DNA of 37,618 bases from Rhodospirillaceae bacterium (GTDB lineage: Bacteria > Pseudomonadota > Alphaproteobacteria > UBA6615). Both the position numbers and the translations under genes were made by a program. This document shows positions 1 to 9,334 of this stretch, in pieces (position 1 is the first letter of the stretch; each line of letters begins with the position of its first letter). Where the stretch lies: assembly GCA_002724635.1 (NCBI GenBank), contig PBPM01000048.1:1-37618 (forward strand). Direction: 5' to 3'. The notes beneath the pieces are model-generated. The model worked only from the letters and a program-made list of their open reading frames with translations. It ran no database searches and was not told the origin of the DNA.

Positions 1-1
1 C

Positions 2-448
<447 letters not shown>

Positions 449-469
449 GAAAACGACAGGATGATCAAG

Positions 470-661
470 ATGCAGAAGTACGTCACCGCGACCGCAACGC
501 TTGCCGCCACCATCGCGACCACTCCGGCGCTCGCCCATTTCACGGGCGTGCCTCACGAGGCCGGTGCCGGGCACCCGGTATTCGGGATCGACCACCTGTT
601 CGTGGTCCTGGCCGTCGGCGCCGTCGTCGGCTCGGCTGTCGTCTGGGCGCGCCGCCGCTAG
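470..661 (+). CDS. Small HupE/UreJ-like membrane protein
   Basis: A 63-residue protein starts 21 bases after ureG on the same strand. The ATG at 470 is preferred because ACAGGA lies about 8 bases upstream; the in-frame ATG at 461 would touch that site. It reads as a signal peptide (hydrophobic run ending TTPALAH), then GHPVFGIDHLFVVLAVG, one hydrophobic segment, and a basic WARRR end. The HP-x(3)-DHL pattern resembles the first membrane helix of HupE/UreJ nickel permeases, which are about 200 residues long, so this is either a short derivative or a separate mini-protein. A nickel- or urease-linked role is inferred from the motif and the neighbour only. Its TAG stop shares a CTAG with the stop of the converging gene. 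Confidence 0.65.
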   Translation: MQKYVTATATLAATIATTPALAHFTGVPHEAGAGHPVFGIDHLFVVLAVGAVVGSAVVWARRR

Positions 662-2988
662 GCCGATTTCGCCGCCGCGATCGCCTGCCAGACCCGGTCC
701 GGGGTGGCGGGCATGTCGAGGTGCTCGACCCCGACCCCGGCGAGCGCATCCATGATGGCATTCATCATGGCCGGTAGCGCACCGACGGTGCCGGCTTCGC
801 CGGCACCTTTGACCCCGAGCGGGTTGCGCTGGGTCGGGACGCCGTTGCCGACGATCTCGATGTCCGGGAAGTTGTCGGCCCGCGGCATGGCGTAGTCCAT
901 GAAGGATCCGCTCAGAAGCTGGCCGCTGTCGGGGTCGTAGACGACCTGTTCCATCAGCACCTGGCCGAGGCCCTGAGCGATCCCGCCATGGATCTGGCCC
1001 TTGACGATGGTCGGGTTGACCATCACGCCCACATCGTCGACCACCCAGTAGCCGACCGGCTCGACGACGCCGGTATCTGGGTCGATCTCGACCTTGCAGA
1101 CATGGCTGCCGTTGGGATAGGTGTCGTCCTCGGGCGCGAAGGTTGCGGTCTCGTAAAGCCCCGGCTCTACGCCGGCCGGCAGCTTGGCCGGCAGGAAGGA
1201 TGCCTTGGCGACCTCCTTGAGGGTGATGGTCTTGTCGGTGCCTGCGACCGTGAACACGCCGTCGGCAAACTCCAGATCGGCGCCGTTGGCCTCCAGCAGG
1301 TGTGCCGCCACCTGGCGCGCCTTCTCCACGACCTTCTCTGCCGCATAGAACAGGGCCGAGCCGCCGATCACGGTCGAGCGTGAGCCCATGGTGCCGATGC
1401 CGAACGCAACCCGGTCGGTATCGCCGTCGATCACCCGCACGTCGGCCGGGTCGAGGCCCAGCCGCTCGCCGACGATCTGCTTGTACATGGTCTCGTGACC
1501 TTGGCCCTGGCTCTTGGTGCCCATCAGGACCGTTGCGCTGCCGTCGGTGTTGAAGCGCACCTCGGCGAAATCGGGCGAGGGCGAGCCGGCCCGCTCGATC
1601 GGGTTTGAGATGCCGATGCCGCGCAGCTTGCCGCGGGCCTCGGCCTCGGTACGCCGCGCGGCGAAGCCCGCATAGTCGGACATCTCCAGCGCCTTGGCTT
1701 GGTTCTCAGTGAAGGCACCGCAATCGTAGGAGAGACCGAGCGCCGTCTTCACCGGCATGGAGTCGGACGCGATCATGTTCTGTGCTCGCAGATCCGCCGG
1801 ATCGACCCCGAGCTCGCGCGCGGACTCGTCGAACATGCGCTCGATAACAAAGGTCGCCTCGGGCCGTCCGGCGCCGCGATATGGCGCGGTCGGGTTGGTG
1901 TTCGAATGCACCGTGCGAACCGTCACATGGGCGGCGGGGATATCGTAGACGCCGATCAGGGTGCCGACGTTGGTGAACACCGACAGCAGATTACGGATCG
2001 CAGAGAGATAGGCGCCGATGTTGGCGATGGTTTTGACCCGGAGGCCGACGATGCGGTTGTTGGCGTCGAAGGCGAGCTCAGCCTCGGTGACATTGTCGCG
2101 GCCATGCTCGTCGGCCTGGACGGCCTCACTGCGCTCACAACTCCACTTGACCGGACGTCCGACCTTGCGCGTGGCCCAGAGCGTCAGCCGGTGCTCGGGA
2201 TACTGCCAGCCCTTGGTCCCGAAGCCGCCGCCGACATCGCGCGCGACCACCCGGAACGCCTGCTCGGGGATCGAGAAGATCTTCTCGGCCAGCAGCTGTC
2301 GCACCCGGTGGGGGTACTGGACGTCGGCGTGGAGCGTGTAGCGATCCTCGCGCTCGTCATAGGAACCGATGGCCGAGCGCGGCTCCATATACTGGGCAAA
2401 CACACGGCTGATCACGAAGCGGCGTTTGATGATCCTTGCGGCGCCGGCGAAGGCTGCCTCGACCGCCTCGGCGTCGCCGGCCTGGAACTGGCCGGAGATG
2501 TTGTCGGGGGAATCCTCCCAGATCACCGGCGCGTCGGGATCGACGGTGGTCGCGGTGTCCGTGACGGAGGGCAGGTCGTCATAGTTCACATCGACCAGCT
2601 CCGCGGCATCGCGCGCCTGGTTGAGTGTCTCGGCGACGATAAGCGCCACCGGATCGCCGACATAGCGCACGCGACCGAGCGCGAGCGGCGGCTGCGGGCG
2701 GTACTTCATGGGTTCGCCGTCGGGGCGCTTCCACTTCGCTGGCATACCCGGCACGCCCAGATTGTCGGCTGCGACATCCTCGCCGGTGAAGACGCCGAGC
2801 ACGCCGGGCGCCGCGGCGGCTTCCGTCGTGTCGATACTCTTGACCTCGGCATGGGCGTAGGGCGAACGGAGCACAACGGCGTAGGTCTGATCCGGCAGGC
2901 TGACATCGTTGGTAAACAGCCCGCGCCCGCGCAATAGACGAGGGTCTTCTTCGCGGCGCACAGCCTGACCAACACCGAACTTATCCAT
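658..2988 (-). CDS. Molybdenum hydroxylase large subunit (CoxL/xanthine dehydrogenase family)
   Basis: This 776-residue protein is a full-length molybdopterin-binding subunit of the xanthine dehydrogenase/aerobic CO dehydrogenase family. Members hydroxylate aldehydes, N-heterocycles or related carbon centres using Mo-MCD or MPT. The N-terminal a/b-hammerhead domain starts KFGVGQAVRREEDPRLL. The cofactor-binding domain carries GGGFGTK (about 253-259), APYRGAGRPEA (from about 368) and GQGHET. The C-terminal GVKGAGEAG contains the catalytic base Glu (about 731). The active-site loop matches the AYRGAGR type of form II CoxL-like enzymes, with Pro for Ala-Tyr order, and lacks the Cys loop of true CO dehydrogenase. 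The [2Fe-2S] and FAD subunits normally encoded beside it are absent on either side, so it appears orphaned. The substrate cannot be named. Confidence 0.9.
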   Translation of the reverse strand: MDKFGVGQAVRREEDPRLLRGRGLFTNDVSLPDQTYAVVLRSPYAHAEVKSIDTTEAAAAPGVLGVFTGEDVAADNLGVPGMPAKWKRPDGEPMKYRPQPPLALGRVRYVGDPVALIVAETLNQARDAAELVDVNYDDLPSVTDTATTVDPDAPVIWEDSPDNISGQFQAGDAEAVEAAFAGAARIIKRRFVISRVFAQYMEPRSAIGSYDEREDRYTLHADVQYPHRVRQLLAEKIFSIPEQAFRVVARDVGGGFGTKGWQYPEHRLTLWATRKVGRPVKWSCERSEAVQADEHGRDNVTEAELAFDANNRIVGLRVKTIANIGAYLSAIRNLLSVFTNVGTLIGVYDIPAAHVTVRTVHSNTNPTAPYRGAGRPEATFVIERMFDESARELGVDPADLRAQNMIASDSMPVKTALGLSYDCGAFTENQAKALEMSDYAGFAARRTEAEARGKLRGIGISNPIERAGSPSPDFAEVRFNTDGSATVLMGTKSQGQGHETMYKQIVGERLGLDPADVRVIDGDTDRVAFGIGTMGSRSTVIGGSALFYAAEKVVEKARQVAAHLLEANGADLEFADGVFTVAGTDKTITLKEVAKASFLPAKLPAGVEPGLYETATFAPEDDTYPNGSHVCKVEIDPDTGVVEPVGYWVVDDVGVMVNPTIVKGQIHGGIAQGLGQVLMEQVVYDPDSGQLLSGSFMDYAMPRADNFPDIEIVGNGVPTQRNPLGVKGAGEAGTVGALPAMMNAIMDALAGVGVEHLDMPATPDRVWQAIAAAKSA

Positions 2989-3339
2989 TCTGCTCTCCGA
3001 ACCTGCTATGTATTGCCCGGCCGGTGCCGCGGCTTCGGTCTCGATTGTTCAAACAGCTTAGCAAGGATTGGGGGGTGGGCAAGACCACGACCACGATATC
3101 GTCCGTCAAGTGAACGCTGCGAACCGATTTTAGATCATTGTATGACGGGAAGAGGGCGCATTAAGCGGATCTTGGTCGCCAGAATCCTCCGATAGAAACA
3201 ACGCGAACGCTCGCGTTTTTTTTCTCTTGAGCCTAACGTCCTGTGCTCGCTTTTCGGCCCGGGCGAGAACATCGTGCGGGAGTGATAGCTTTTTTGCGCC
3301 GGCGATTAAACCGCGGGCCTCATGCAAAGAGAGGAAAAA
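2989..3339. other. Divergent intergenic region
   Basis: About 350 bases separate the molybdenum hydroxylase (leftward) from the thiamine-diphosphate enzyme (rightward) and must hold both promoters. I see no convincing gene. Visible structure is a 10-bp palindrome ACGATATCGT at 3093-3102, a rightward hairpin with a T-run at 3201-3223, and a second weaker CTCGC/GCGAG hairpin near 3249-3270. No THI-box or other riboswitch core that I recognise is present. Base composition is visibly lower in GC than the flanking genes. Confidence 0.6.
3201..3223 (+). terminator. Intrinsic terminator or attenuator
   Basis: ACGCGA (3201-3206), a four-base loop and TCGCGT (3211-3216) form a 6-bp stem followed directly by a run of eight T. 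This is a short but classical Rho-independent terminator on the plus strand. No plus-strand gene precedes it within 2.5 kb, so it should end either a small RNA transcribed from the 3000-3200 area or a prematurely stopped leader of the gene starting at 3340. Confidence 0.6.
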
Positions 3340-5010
3340 ATGGCAAAGATGACAGGATCTCGGTTTCTAGCTGAAACTCTGAAAGGGTATGGTGTCAGCC
3401 ATGTCTTCTTTATGCCGGTTTTTGGAATCGGGGCACTTAAAGAGATTGAAGAGCTGGGCATGCGCCGGATCATGGTACATGGCGAAAAGCCTGCGGCGTA
3501 TATGGCGGATGGTTATGCGCGAATCGCAGGTCATCCTGGGGTCTGCATGGCTCAGGCGGTGGGCGCCGCGAATCTCGCGGCGGGATTGCAGGACCCCTAT
3601 CTAGCCGGATCACCGGTCATCGCGATGACAGGGCGTCGCTCCCAAGCATATCAGCAACGCCACGCCTATCAGGAAGTGGACCATCGCGGTCCGTTCGAGG
3701 CAGTGACTAAGTACAGTAACGCTATCACTCATATCGATCAGCTGCCGCGGGCACTGCGCCAAGCGTTCCGTGAGGCGGTGAGCGGACAGCCTGCGCCCGT
3801 ACATCTCGATTTCGACGGTATCATCGGGCAGGACATCCTTGAGTCTGAGGCGGATCTCGAGCTCTTGATTGAAGAACAGTTCACAAGGGTACCTCCGTTT
3901 CGACCCGAACCTGACCAGGCCGGCGTGGCCGCGGTGGCGCACGAAATTGCCAAAGCCGAACGCCCCATCATAGTCGCCGGCGGTGGTGTGAAGCATAGCG
4001 GTGCGGGCGCAGATCTTGTGGCGTACGCCGAAGCGCATTCGATCCCGGTCGCGACTTCGCTCAATGGGAAAGGCATGATCCCTGATACCCACCCGCTATG
4101 TGTCGGCGTTGTTGGTGCGTATTCGCGCTGGTGTGCTAACCGGGCCGTTTGCGAGGCTGACCTCGTGATCTATGTTGGTAGTAGCGTCGGCGGCATGGTT
4201 ACCAACGAGTGGCGGGTGCCTGGAGATGGCGCTGCAGTCGTACAGATCGATATCGATCCGCGCGAACTGGGCCGTAGCTATCCAGTTCGTGCAGCGATGC
4301 AGTCCGATGCTAGGGCGGGCCTTCTCGCGTTGCAGGCTGAGACGGGTAAGGGGCCGGATCGGTCGGCTTGGCTCGCGCGTACGTCGGAACTCGTAGCGGA
4401 ATGGCGCGCCGAGGTCGCACCGCTGATGGCGTCGGATGAGGTGCCGTTCCGTACCGAACGGCTCTGTGCCGAATATACTGCCCATCTACCAAGTGATGCG
4501 ATCTTGGTCTCCGACACGGGTCATTCAGGCATCTGGACTGGCACGATGATAGACCTTCTGCACCCGGGCCAGAGCTATATCCGCTGCGCGGGCTCGCTCG
4601 GCTGGGCATTCCCGGCCGCAATGGGCGCGAAATGCGCTGCACCGGACCGACCGGTCATATGCTTCGCCGGGGACGGAGCCATGTGGTATCATCTGACTGA
4701 AATGGAAACGGCAGTGCGCTGTGAGATCAACACAGTCACCGTGGTCAACAATAACCATTCGCTCAATCAGGAAAAGAGCATCAACGAGGCCTCCTATGGC
4801 GGCCAGACCGCCGGTTCAGACGATCTGTGGATTTTCCCACAATCGGATTTTGCAAAGATCGCGGACTCCATGGGTGGACTGGGCCTGTTGGTCGAAAAGC
4901 CATCGGAGTTCGAGGGCGCGCTGGAACAAGCGATAGCCAGTGGACGCCCGACCGTCATCGACGTAAGGACTCATCTAGATAGCATCACCCCCGACGCTTG
5001 GGCGCCTTGA
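3340..5010 (+). CDS. Thiamine-diphosphate-dependent enzyme, acetolactate synthase-like
   Basis: The 556-residue product belongs to the acetolactate synthase/benzoylformate decarboxylase family of ThDP enzymes, which act on 2-keto acids or cleave C-C bonds. The ATG at 3340 is chosen over the one at 3322 because GAGAGG lies six bases upstream. Three domains are visible: an N-terminal pyrimidine-binding domain with catalytic Glu about 49 in HGEKPAAYMADGYAR, a central domain with IVAGGGVKHSG, and a C-terminal PP domain with the ThDP motif GDG (about 444-446) to NNN (about 470-472). No regulatory-subunit gene is adjacent, so this is more likely catabolic (sulfoacetaldehyde-, oxalyl- or benzoylformate-type) than the biosynthetic IlvB. 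Codon choice is less GC-rich than in the neighbours, suggesting separate acquisition. The substrate is unknown. Confidence 0.88.
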   Translation: MAKMTGSRFLAETLKGYGVSHVFFMPVFGIGALKEIEELGMRRIMVHGEKPAAYMADGYARIAGHPGVCMAQAVGAANLAAGLQDPYLAGSPVIAMTGRRSQAYQQRHAYQEVDHRGPFEAVTKYSNAITHIDQLPRALRQAFREAVSGQPAPVHLDFDGIIGQDILESEADLELLIEEQFTRVPPFRPEPDQAGVAAVAHEIAKAERPIIVAGGGVKHSGAGADLVAYAEAHSIPVATSLNGKGMIPDTHPLCVGVVGAYSRWCANRAVCEADLVIYVGSSVGGMVTNEWRVPGDGAAVVQIDIDPRELGRSYPVRAAMQSDARAGLLALQAETGKGPDRSAWLARTSELVAEWRAEVAPLMASDEVPFRTERLCAEYTAHLPSDAILVSDTGHSGIWTGTMIDLLHPGQSYIRCAGSLGWAFPAAMGAKCAAPDRPVICFAGDGAMWYHLTEMETAVRCEINTVTVVNNNHSLNQEKSINEASYGGQTAGSDDLWIFPQSDFAKIADSMGGLGLLVEKPSEFEGALEQAIASGRPTVIDVRTHLDSITPDAWAP

Positions 5011-5146
5011 TCGCGTCACGGGGGTTTATTCAGCCCGACGTCTCGCATCCGAAGCGCTGCGTGACTATGCTGTTTCCAAGGTTGCGCCGGATTAAGGCCC
5101 GGATCGAATAATCTGCCTAGTGGGGCAGACAAGGGGAGAGATTTTC

Positions 5147-6166
5147 ATGAACGATGTTGGCAATCCAGCCAAGCGCCAGATTGGCGCGAGCGACTTAAAA
5201 TGCACACCCGTGGGCTTGGGTTGCATGTCCTTGTCGGGGGTGTACGGAGCAGCTGATGACGAGGAGAACGTCAAGTTCGTGCGCTATGCCATCGATCAGG
5301 GTGCCGATTTCTTGGATTCCTCGGACATGTATGGCTGGGGCCATAATGAGGAGGTGCTCAAGCGCGCGTTAGCTAATGGCTACCGGGACAAAGTAGTGCT
5401 GGCGACCAAGTTCGGCCAGACCCAGATCGAGGGTGGTGGCATGGGCGTGGACGGGCGTCCCGAGTATGTCGCGAAGGCCTGCGACAGGAGCCTGCAACGT
5501 CTCGGAGTCGACGTCATCGATCTCTATTACCAGCATAGGGTGGACCAAGAGGTTCCGATTGAGGACACGGTTGGCGCTATGGCAGAGCTGGTCGAGGCCG
5601 GCAAGGTGCGTGCCATCGGTATCTGCGAGGCGAAGCCCGATACGATCCGCCGGGCGCACGCGACCTATCCGCTGGCGGCCGTGCAGAGCGAGTTCTCGAT
5701 CCTCTATCGCGAGGAGGCCGAGCAGATCCGGGTCGCGACGGGCGAACTCGGCATCTCCTTCGTTGCCTACTCGCCGCTGGGCCGTGGGCTTTTGACGGAC
5801 AACTTCATCAACGCGGAGACGGTATCGGAGGATGATCCGCATTATCGGCATCCGCGCTTCTCCAAGGGCAACTTCCAGCAGAACCGGGAGCTTGCACTGC
5901 GGGTTGCCGAGTTCGCAGCCAAGAAAAATTGCACGCCGGCGCAGGTGGTTCTGGCTTGGCTGCTGGGTCAGGGTGAGGATGTGATCACGATCCCGGGTAC
6001 AAAGCGGAGCCAGCGCTTCGACGAAAATATGGGTGCGCTGAACGTTTCGCTGTCGGCGGACGAACTGGCCGCGATGTCTGCGGCCGTACCGATCGGAGCT
6101 GCCGCCGGCGAGCGCTATCCTGCGCCGCAGATGAAGAAGGTCTTTGTCGACTCCGCCGCCAACTAG
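5147..6166 (+). CDS. Aldo/keto reductase
   Basis: A 339-residue NADPH-dependent aldo/keto reductase of the (beta/alpha)8 type, which reduces aldehydes or ketones in the cytoplasm. The ATG at 5147 is preceded by AAGGGGAGAG about seven bases away, better than the upstream GTG at 5120. The catalytic tetrad is complete: Asp57 and Tyr62 in DSSDMYG, Lys88 in LATKFGQ, and His130 in YYQHRVD. The C-terminal NADP-binding region is TIPGTKRSQRFDENMGAL. It lies 136 bases downstream of the thiamine-diphosphate enzyme on the same strand and may share its transcript, perhaps handling an aldehyde product. Its stop overlaps the stop of the converging MFS gene within a CTAG. Confidence 0.92.
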   Translation: MNDVGNPAKRQIGASDLKCTPVGLGCMSLSGVYGAADDEENVKFVRYAIDQGADFLDSSDMYGWGHNEEVLKRALANGYRDKVVLATKFGQTQIEGGGMGVDGRPEYVAKACDRSLQRLGVDVIDLYYQHRVDQEVPIEDTVGAMAELVEAGKVRAIGICEAKPDTIRRAHATYPLAAVQSEFSILYREEAEQIRVATGELGISFVAYSPLGRGLLTDNFINAETVSEDDPHYRHPRFSKGNFQQNRELALRVAEFAAKKNCTPAQVVLAWLLGQGEDVITIPGTKRSQRFDENMGALNVSLSADELAAMSAAVPIGAAAGERYPAPQMKKVFVDSAAN

Positions 6167-7446
6167 CGGCGTTCCGCGCCCTTTTCCTCGGCTGAGGGCG
6201 GCATGTCCTCGACCCGTCGATAGGCGAACAGCGCCAGTAGCAGGGCGAACGCCAGAGCACCGAACATAGTACGATAAGCGATTGCTGGGCTGCGGCCTAG
6301 GTCGTCGACTGGGAAGGCGTCCAGAATGGCGCCAGTCCCCATCTGCATGGCGAACACGCTGGACCATGTGCAGAGATTGATGGCGGTGAAGGCGCGGCCC
6401 GTATGGGTATCGGGGAATAGGCTTCGGGCATGTGCGAAAATGGGTGATGCCATCGGTGCGACCAGTGCGAAGCCCGATAGTAGTATGGTAACGACGAGGA
6501 CCGAGTTGCTGGCATTTATCGCGAGGGCCGCGTTCATCGCGGCGAAGGCGAGCATACCGCCCGTCACCACCCCGCGGCGTGTGTCGAACAAGCGGTCGAG
6601 CGGCCCGTAGAAAATGGCGGCGACTATCCAGGCCATTGAGACAATGAAGATCACATCTCCGCGGGCGACGATATCGAGGTTGAACACGTCATTTAAATAG
6701 GGCCCGATCCACAGATTGCGGACGGTGACCAGTGCTCCTACGGTGACGGCCGTGGCCGCGGCGAAGGAATAGATTCGGGAATCGGTGAGGATATGACGCA
6801 GGCCACTCACCGTCTCGAGCAGTGTCTCTGTGTTCGCCTGTTGCGGTGCGTCGGCCGGCCGATCTCGCACCATGACCAGAAGTGCCGCGGCGACGACGAG
6901 CGAGAAAGCACCGACGACATAGAGGGACGTACGCCAACCATAGGCCTCGACTGCTAACGCAAAGGGTGACGCAGAGAGCAGCATTCCCGTACCGCCGACG
7001 GCGATCGAGATCGCCGTGCCGGTCGCGAGCCGGTCGCGCGCGAGCCAGCGGGAGAGTAGTACGATCACTCCCATGAAGACGGGCGCCGCCCCGCAGCCGA
7101 TCAGGAACAGGCCGGCGGCGAGCCCGGCCACGCTGTTTGCGGCGGCGAAGGTGATTGCACCGAGTGCTGCGAGCAAGAACAGGGTGGCCATGGTGCGGCG
7201 GGGGCCGTAGCGATCTAGGAAGACGCCGACCGGAAGCTGCATCAGCGCTGCGCCGAGGAAGATGGCGGCCGGTAGGCTCGACAGCTGGCCCGGGGTCAGT
7301 CCCAGTTCGGCTCGCAGGTTTGGTGCTATGACCGCCGGCGCGGAGCGCAGGAAATGCGCAAGGATGAAGGCGAGCGCCAAGACTGGCACCATCCGAATGA
7401 TCGCGGCGCGACGATTAAAGGGCTCGGGCGGCGTTTCGCTCTGCAT
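6163..7446 (-). CDS. MFS transporter
   Basis: A 427-residue major facilitator superfamily permease with about 12 hydrophobic segments in two halves joined by a polar loop near residues 195-215. The motif-A loop between TM2 and TM3 is visible as GVFLDRYGPRRTM (about 74-86). It is the third gene behind hyuA and hyuB, 77 bases after hyuB on the same strand, so it is the likely uptake system for the compound that HyuAB hydrolyses. This is an inference from position; the sequence does not reveal the substrate. No clear Shine-Dalgarno precedes the ATG at 7446, so the start is less certain than the frame. Confidence 0.88.
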   Translation of the reverse strand: MQSETPPEPFNRRAAIIRMVPVLALAFILAHFLRSAPAVIAPNLRAELGLTPGQLSSLPAAIFLGAALMQLPVGVFLDRYGPRRTMATLFLLAALGAITFAAANSVAGLAAGLFLIGCGAAPVFMGVIVLLSRWLARDRLATGTAISIAVGGTGMLLSASPFALAVEAYGWRTSLYVVGAFSLVVAAALLVMVRDRPADAPQQANTETLLETVSGLRHILTDSRIYSFAAATAVTVGALVTVRNLWIGPYLNDVFNLDIVARGDVIFIVSMAWIVAAIFYGPLDRLFDTRRGVVTGGMLAFAAMNAALAINASNSVLVVTILLSGFALVAPMASPIFAHARSLFPDTHTGRAFTAINLCTWSSVFAMQMGTGAILDAFPVDDLGRSPAIAYRTMFGALAFALLLALFAYRRVEDMPPSAEEKGAERR

Positions 7447-7523
7447 TGGTTCGGAAGGGGGCTGGGGCGGTCAGGAAGAGACGCATCATACTACGCTCGG
7501 TACGCCTTAACACGGGCCCGCTC

Positions 7524-9323
7524 CTAGTTCGCTCGGGCTTCGCGCAGTTCCTTGCGGCGCGCTTCTGTGGCGGCCTCGTTGACTTCGAGGGACTCGTCCT
7601 CGATCTCGCCGGTGAAGATCACCCCGTAGATATCGTTAGCCTTCTCGATCGTCTCCCAGCCTTCCAGCACGTCGACAATCACGCGCTCCGTCTCGCGCTC
7701 AAGCGGGTCGCCATAGCCGCCGCCGGCGGAATCTCGGCCGCGGACCCGCTGACCCGGATTGAGTGTGACCTGAGCTACATTCGGCAGCCGGGTGGGCTGG
7801 GTCTCGTCCTCGATCAGCCAGGTCTCACCGGCTGTACCGGGTAGACCGCCGAGCACCCCCCGGGGCTGGCTGTGCTGACCGTCGCAGGATATCACTGCCA
7901 TCATCGGCGCGTGGGTTGGGCCATACTCGATCTGCTGGGCGGGGGCACCGCGCCGCCGACCCGCACCGGCGGAATCCGTGACTAGCTGCAGCGACTCCAC
8001 CCGGATCGGATGCTTGAGCTCGTCGACCTCGACCGAGTCCCGGTACATCAGGCCGGCGATGACCGGGATCGCGTAGTTGACCCAGCCGTCGGCCTCGGAA
8101 CTGGCCGGGCCGCCATTGGTCGAGAGCATGAGCCGGTTAACATAGGGCTCAGGCTCGCGCCGCAAGTCCTGGCCCGAGATCACGGCCATGCCAGCGCCGA
8201 GCCCCGCACCGCCCTCGGAAAGTCCCATGCCGTCGCCTAGCTGTGCGAAGGCGGACTGGGTGATGTTGACCAGCCGTTCCGATACGTTGGTCGTCGAGAC
8301 CGAGCAGGAATGCGGGAAGGTGGGCGCGGCGACGACGCTGTCCTCCGCGTACTGGAATTCCAGTCGGCGGAAGGCTCCCTCGTTGCGTGGCAGGTCCTTA
8401 TCGAGTGCATTGAAGATCGCGCCCACGACGGCCGAGGTGGCTGAGCCGAGCGAGGTATTCAGGCCGGCCTCAACCGAGGGCGGGTTGTCGCGCAGGTCGA
8501 CGTTGATCTTGCCCTCGTTCGGGTCGATGTCGATCTTGACCGTCAGCTCCAGTCCGTCGGGCAGCATCCCTTCGAGCGGGTCGGACTGTCCCTTGTTGAC
8601 GAGGCTCGCCTTCGGCAGCTTGCGGATATTGTCGATCATTCGGCGCTCGGAATAGTCGAACCATTCGCGCATAAAGGTCTTCACCGTCTCCTTGCCGTAT
8701 TTCTCGCAGAAGGCCTCGAGGCGACGCTCGGCTACGCGCGCCGAACCCAGCCCGGCGAGATAGTCGCCGTACCACTGGTCCGGCACCCGGATGCGGGCGC
8801 GGCACATGCGCATGATGTCCTCGATATTCTCGAAGTCGCGCTGGATACGCACGCCAGGGAAGACGAGCGCGCCTTCCTCGTAGACGTCGCGGGCGCGCAC
8901 GAAGTAACTCGACGGTATCGAGTTACCGATGTCGGCCATGTGGCACTTTGAGACGGCGGTGAAGAGATGTTCGCCCTCGAAGAAGACCGGTACCATGAAG
9001 GTGTGGTCGGCCGGATGGGTGTTGCCCCCATACGGGTCGTTGTCGAGATAAGCGTCGCCGCGCTTGATGTCACCTTCGTGATACTTGCGCATGTTCGCCG
9101 TCTGGATGTGGCAGCCGAAGATATGCACCGGCAGGCCCTCGGCGGGGGCGAGCAGCTCGTCTTGGCCGGTCACCAGACAGCAGGAGAAGTCGCGCGCCGA
9201 GGAGATAACGGCTGAGCGGGCCGAGCGCAGTAGGGTGTTGGTCATCTCGCGGACGATCCCGTCCAGGCGGTTCGCCATCACCGAGATCAGGACGGGGTCG
9301 AGCGTGGTCTGTGATTCGGACAT
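7524..9323 (-). CDS. hyuB: Hydantoinase B/oxoprolinase family protein
   Basis: This 599-residue protein is the B subunit of an ATP-dependent hydantoinase/5-oxoprolinase-type enzyme, which opens cyclic amides together with HyuA. The family signature NDPYGGNTHPADH is at about 95-107, followed by a glycine-rich C-terminal region (DSAGAGRRRGAPAQQIEYG). The start at 9323 (MSESQTTLDP) is set by a strong GGAGG five bases upstream, placed just after the hyuA stop; longer reading frames run into hyuA. The gap to hyuA is only 11 bases, which fits co-translation of a two-subunit enzyme. Relatives also include acetone and acetophenone carboxylases and caprolactamase, so the substrate rests on context. 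Confidence 0.92.
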   Translation of the reverse strand: MSESQTTLDPVLISVMANRLDGIVREMTNTLLRSARSAVISSARDFSCCLVTGQDELLAPAEGLPVHIFGCHIQTANMRKYHEGDIKRGDAYLDNDPYGGNTHPADHTFMVPVFFEGEHLFTAVSKCHMADIGNSIPSSYFVRARDVYEEGALVFPGVRIQRDFENIEDIMRMCRARIRVPDQWYGDYLAGLGSARVAERRLEAFCEKYGKETVKTFMREWFDYSERRMIDNIRKLPKASLVNKGQSDPLEGMLPDGLELTVKIDIDPNEGKINVDLRDNPPSVEAGLNTSLGSATSAVVGAIFNALDKDLPRNEGAFRRLEFQYAEDSVVAAPTFPHSCSVSTTNVSERLVNITQSAFAQLGDGMGLSEGGAGLGAGMAVISGQDLRREPEPYVNRLMLSTNGGPASSEADGWVNYAIPVIAGLMYRDSVEVDELKHPIRVESLQLVTDSAGAGRRRGAPAQQIEYGPTHAPMMAVISCDGQHSQPRGVLGGLPGTAGETWLIEDETQPTRLPNVAQVTLNPGQRVRGRDSAGGGYGDPLERETERVIVDVLEGWETIEKANDIYGVIFTGEIEDESLEVNEAATEARRKELREARAN

Positions 9324-9334
9324 GACGTCCTCCA

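Noticed and set aside
1699-2937. 412-codon plus-strand reading frame opposite the molybdenum hydroxylase
   Set aside because: It is antisense to a gene with clear conserved motifs; long antisense frames are expected at this GC content and the translation shows no family features.
3130-3327. 65-codon minus-strand frame in the gap before the thiamine-diphosphate gene
   Set aside because: It runs antisense through the hairpin terminator and the ribosome site of the downstream gene and has no family-like features.
2989-3339. Possible TPP riboswitch ahead of a thiamine-diphosphate enzyme
   Set aside because: The characteristic THI-box sequences are not present; only a simple hairpin-T-run is seen.
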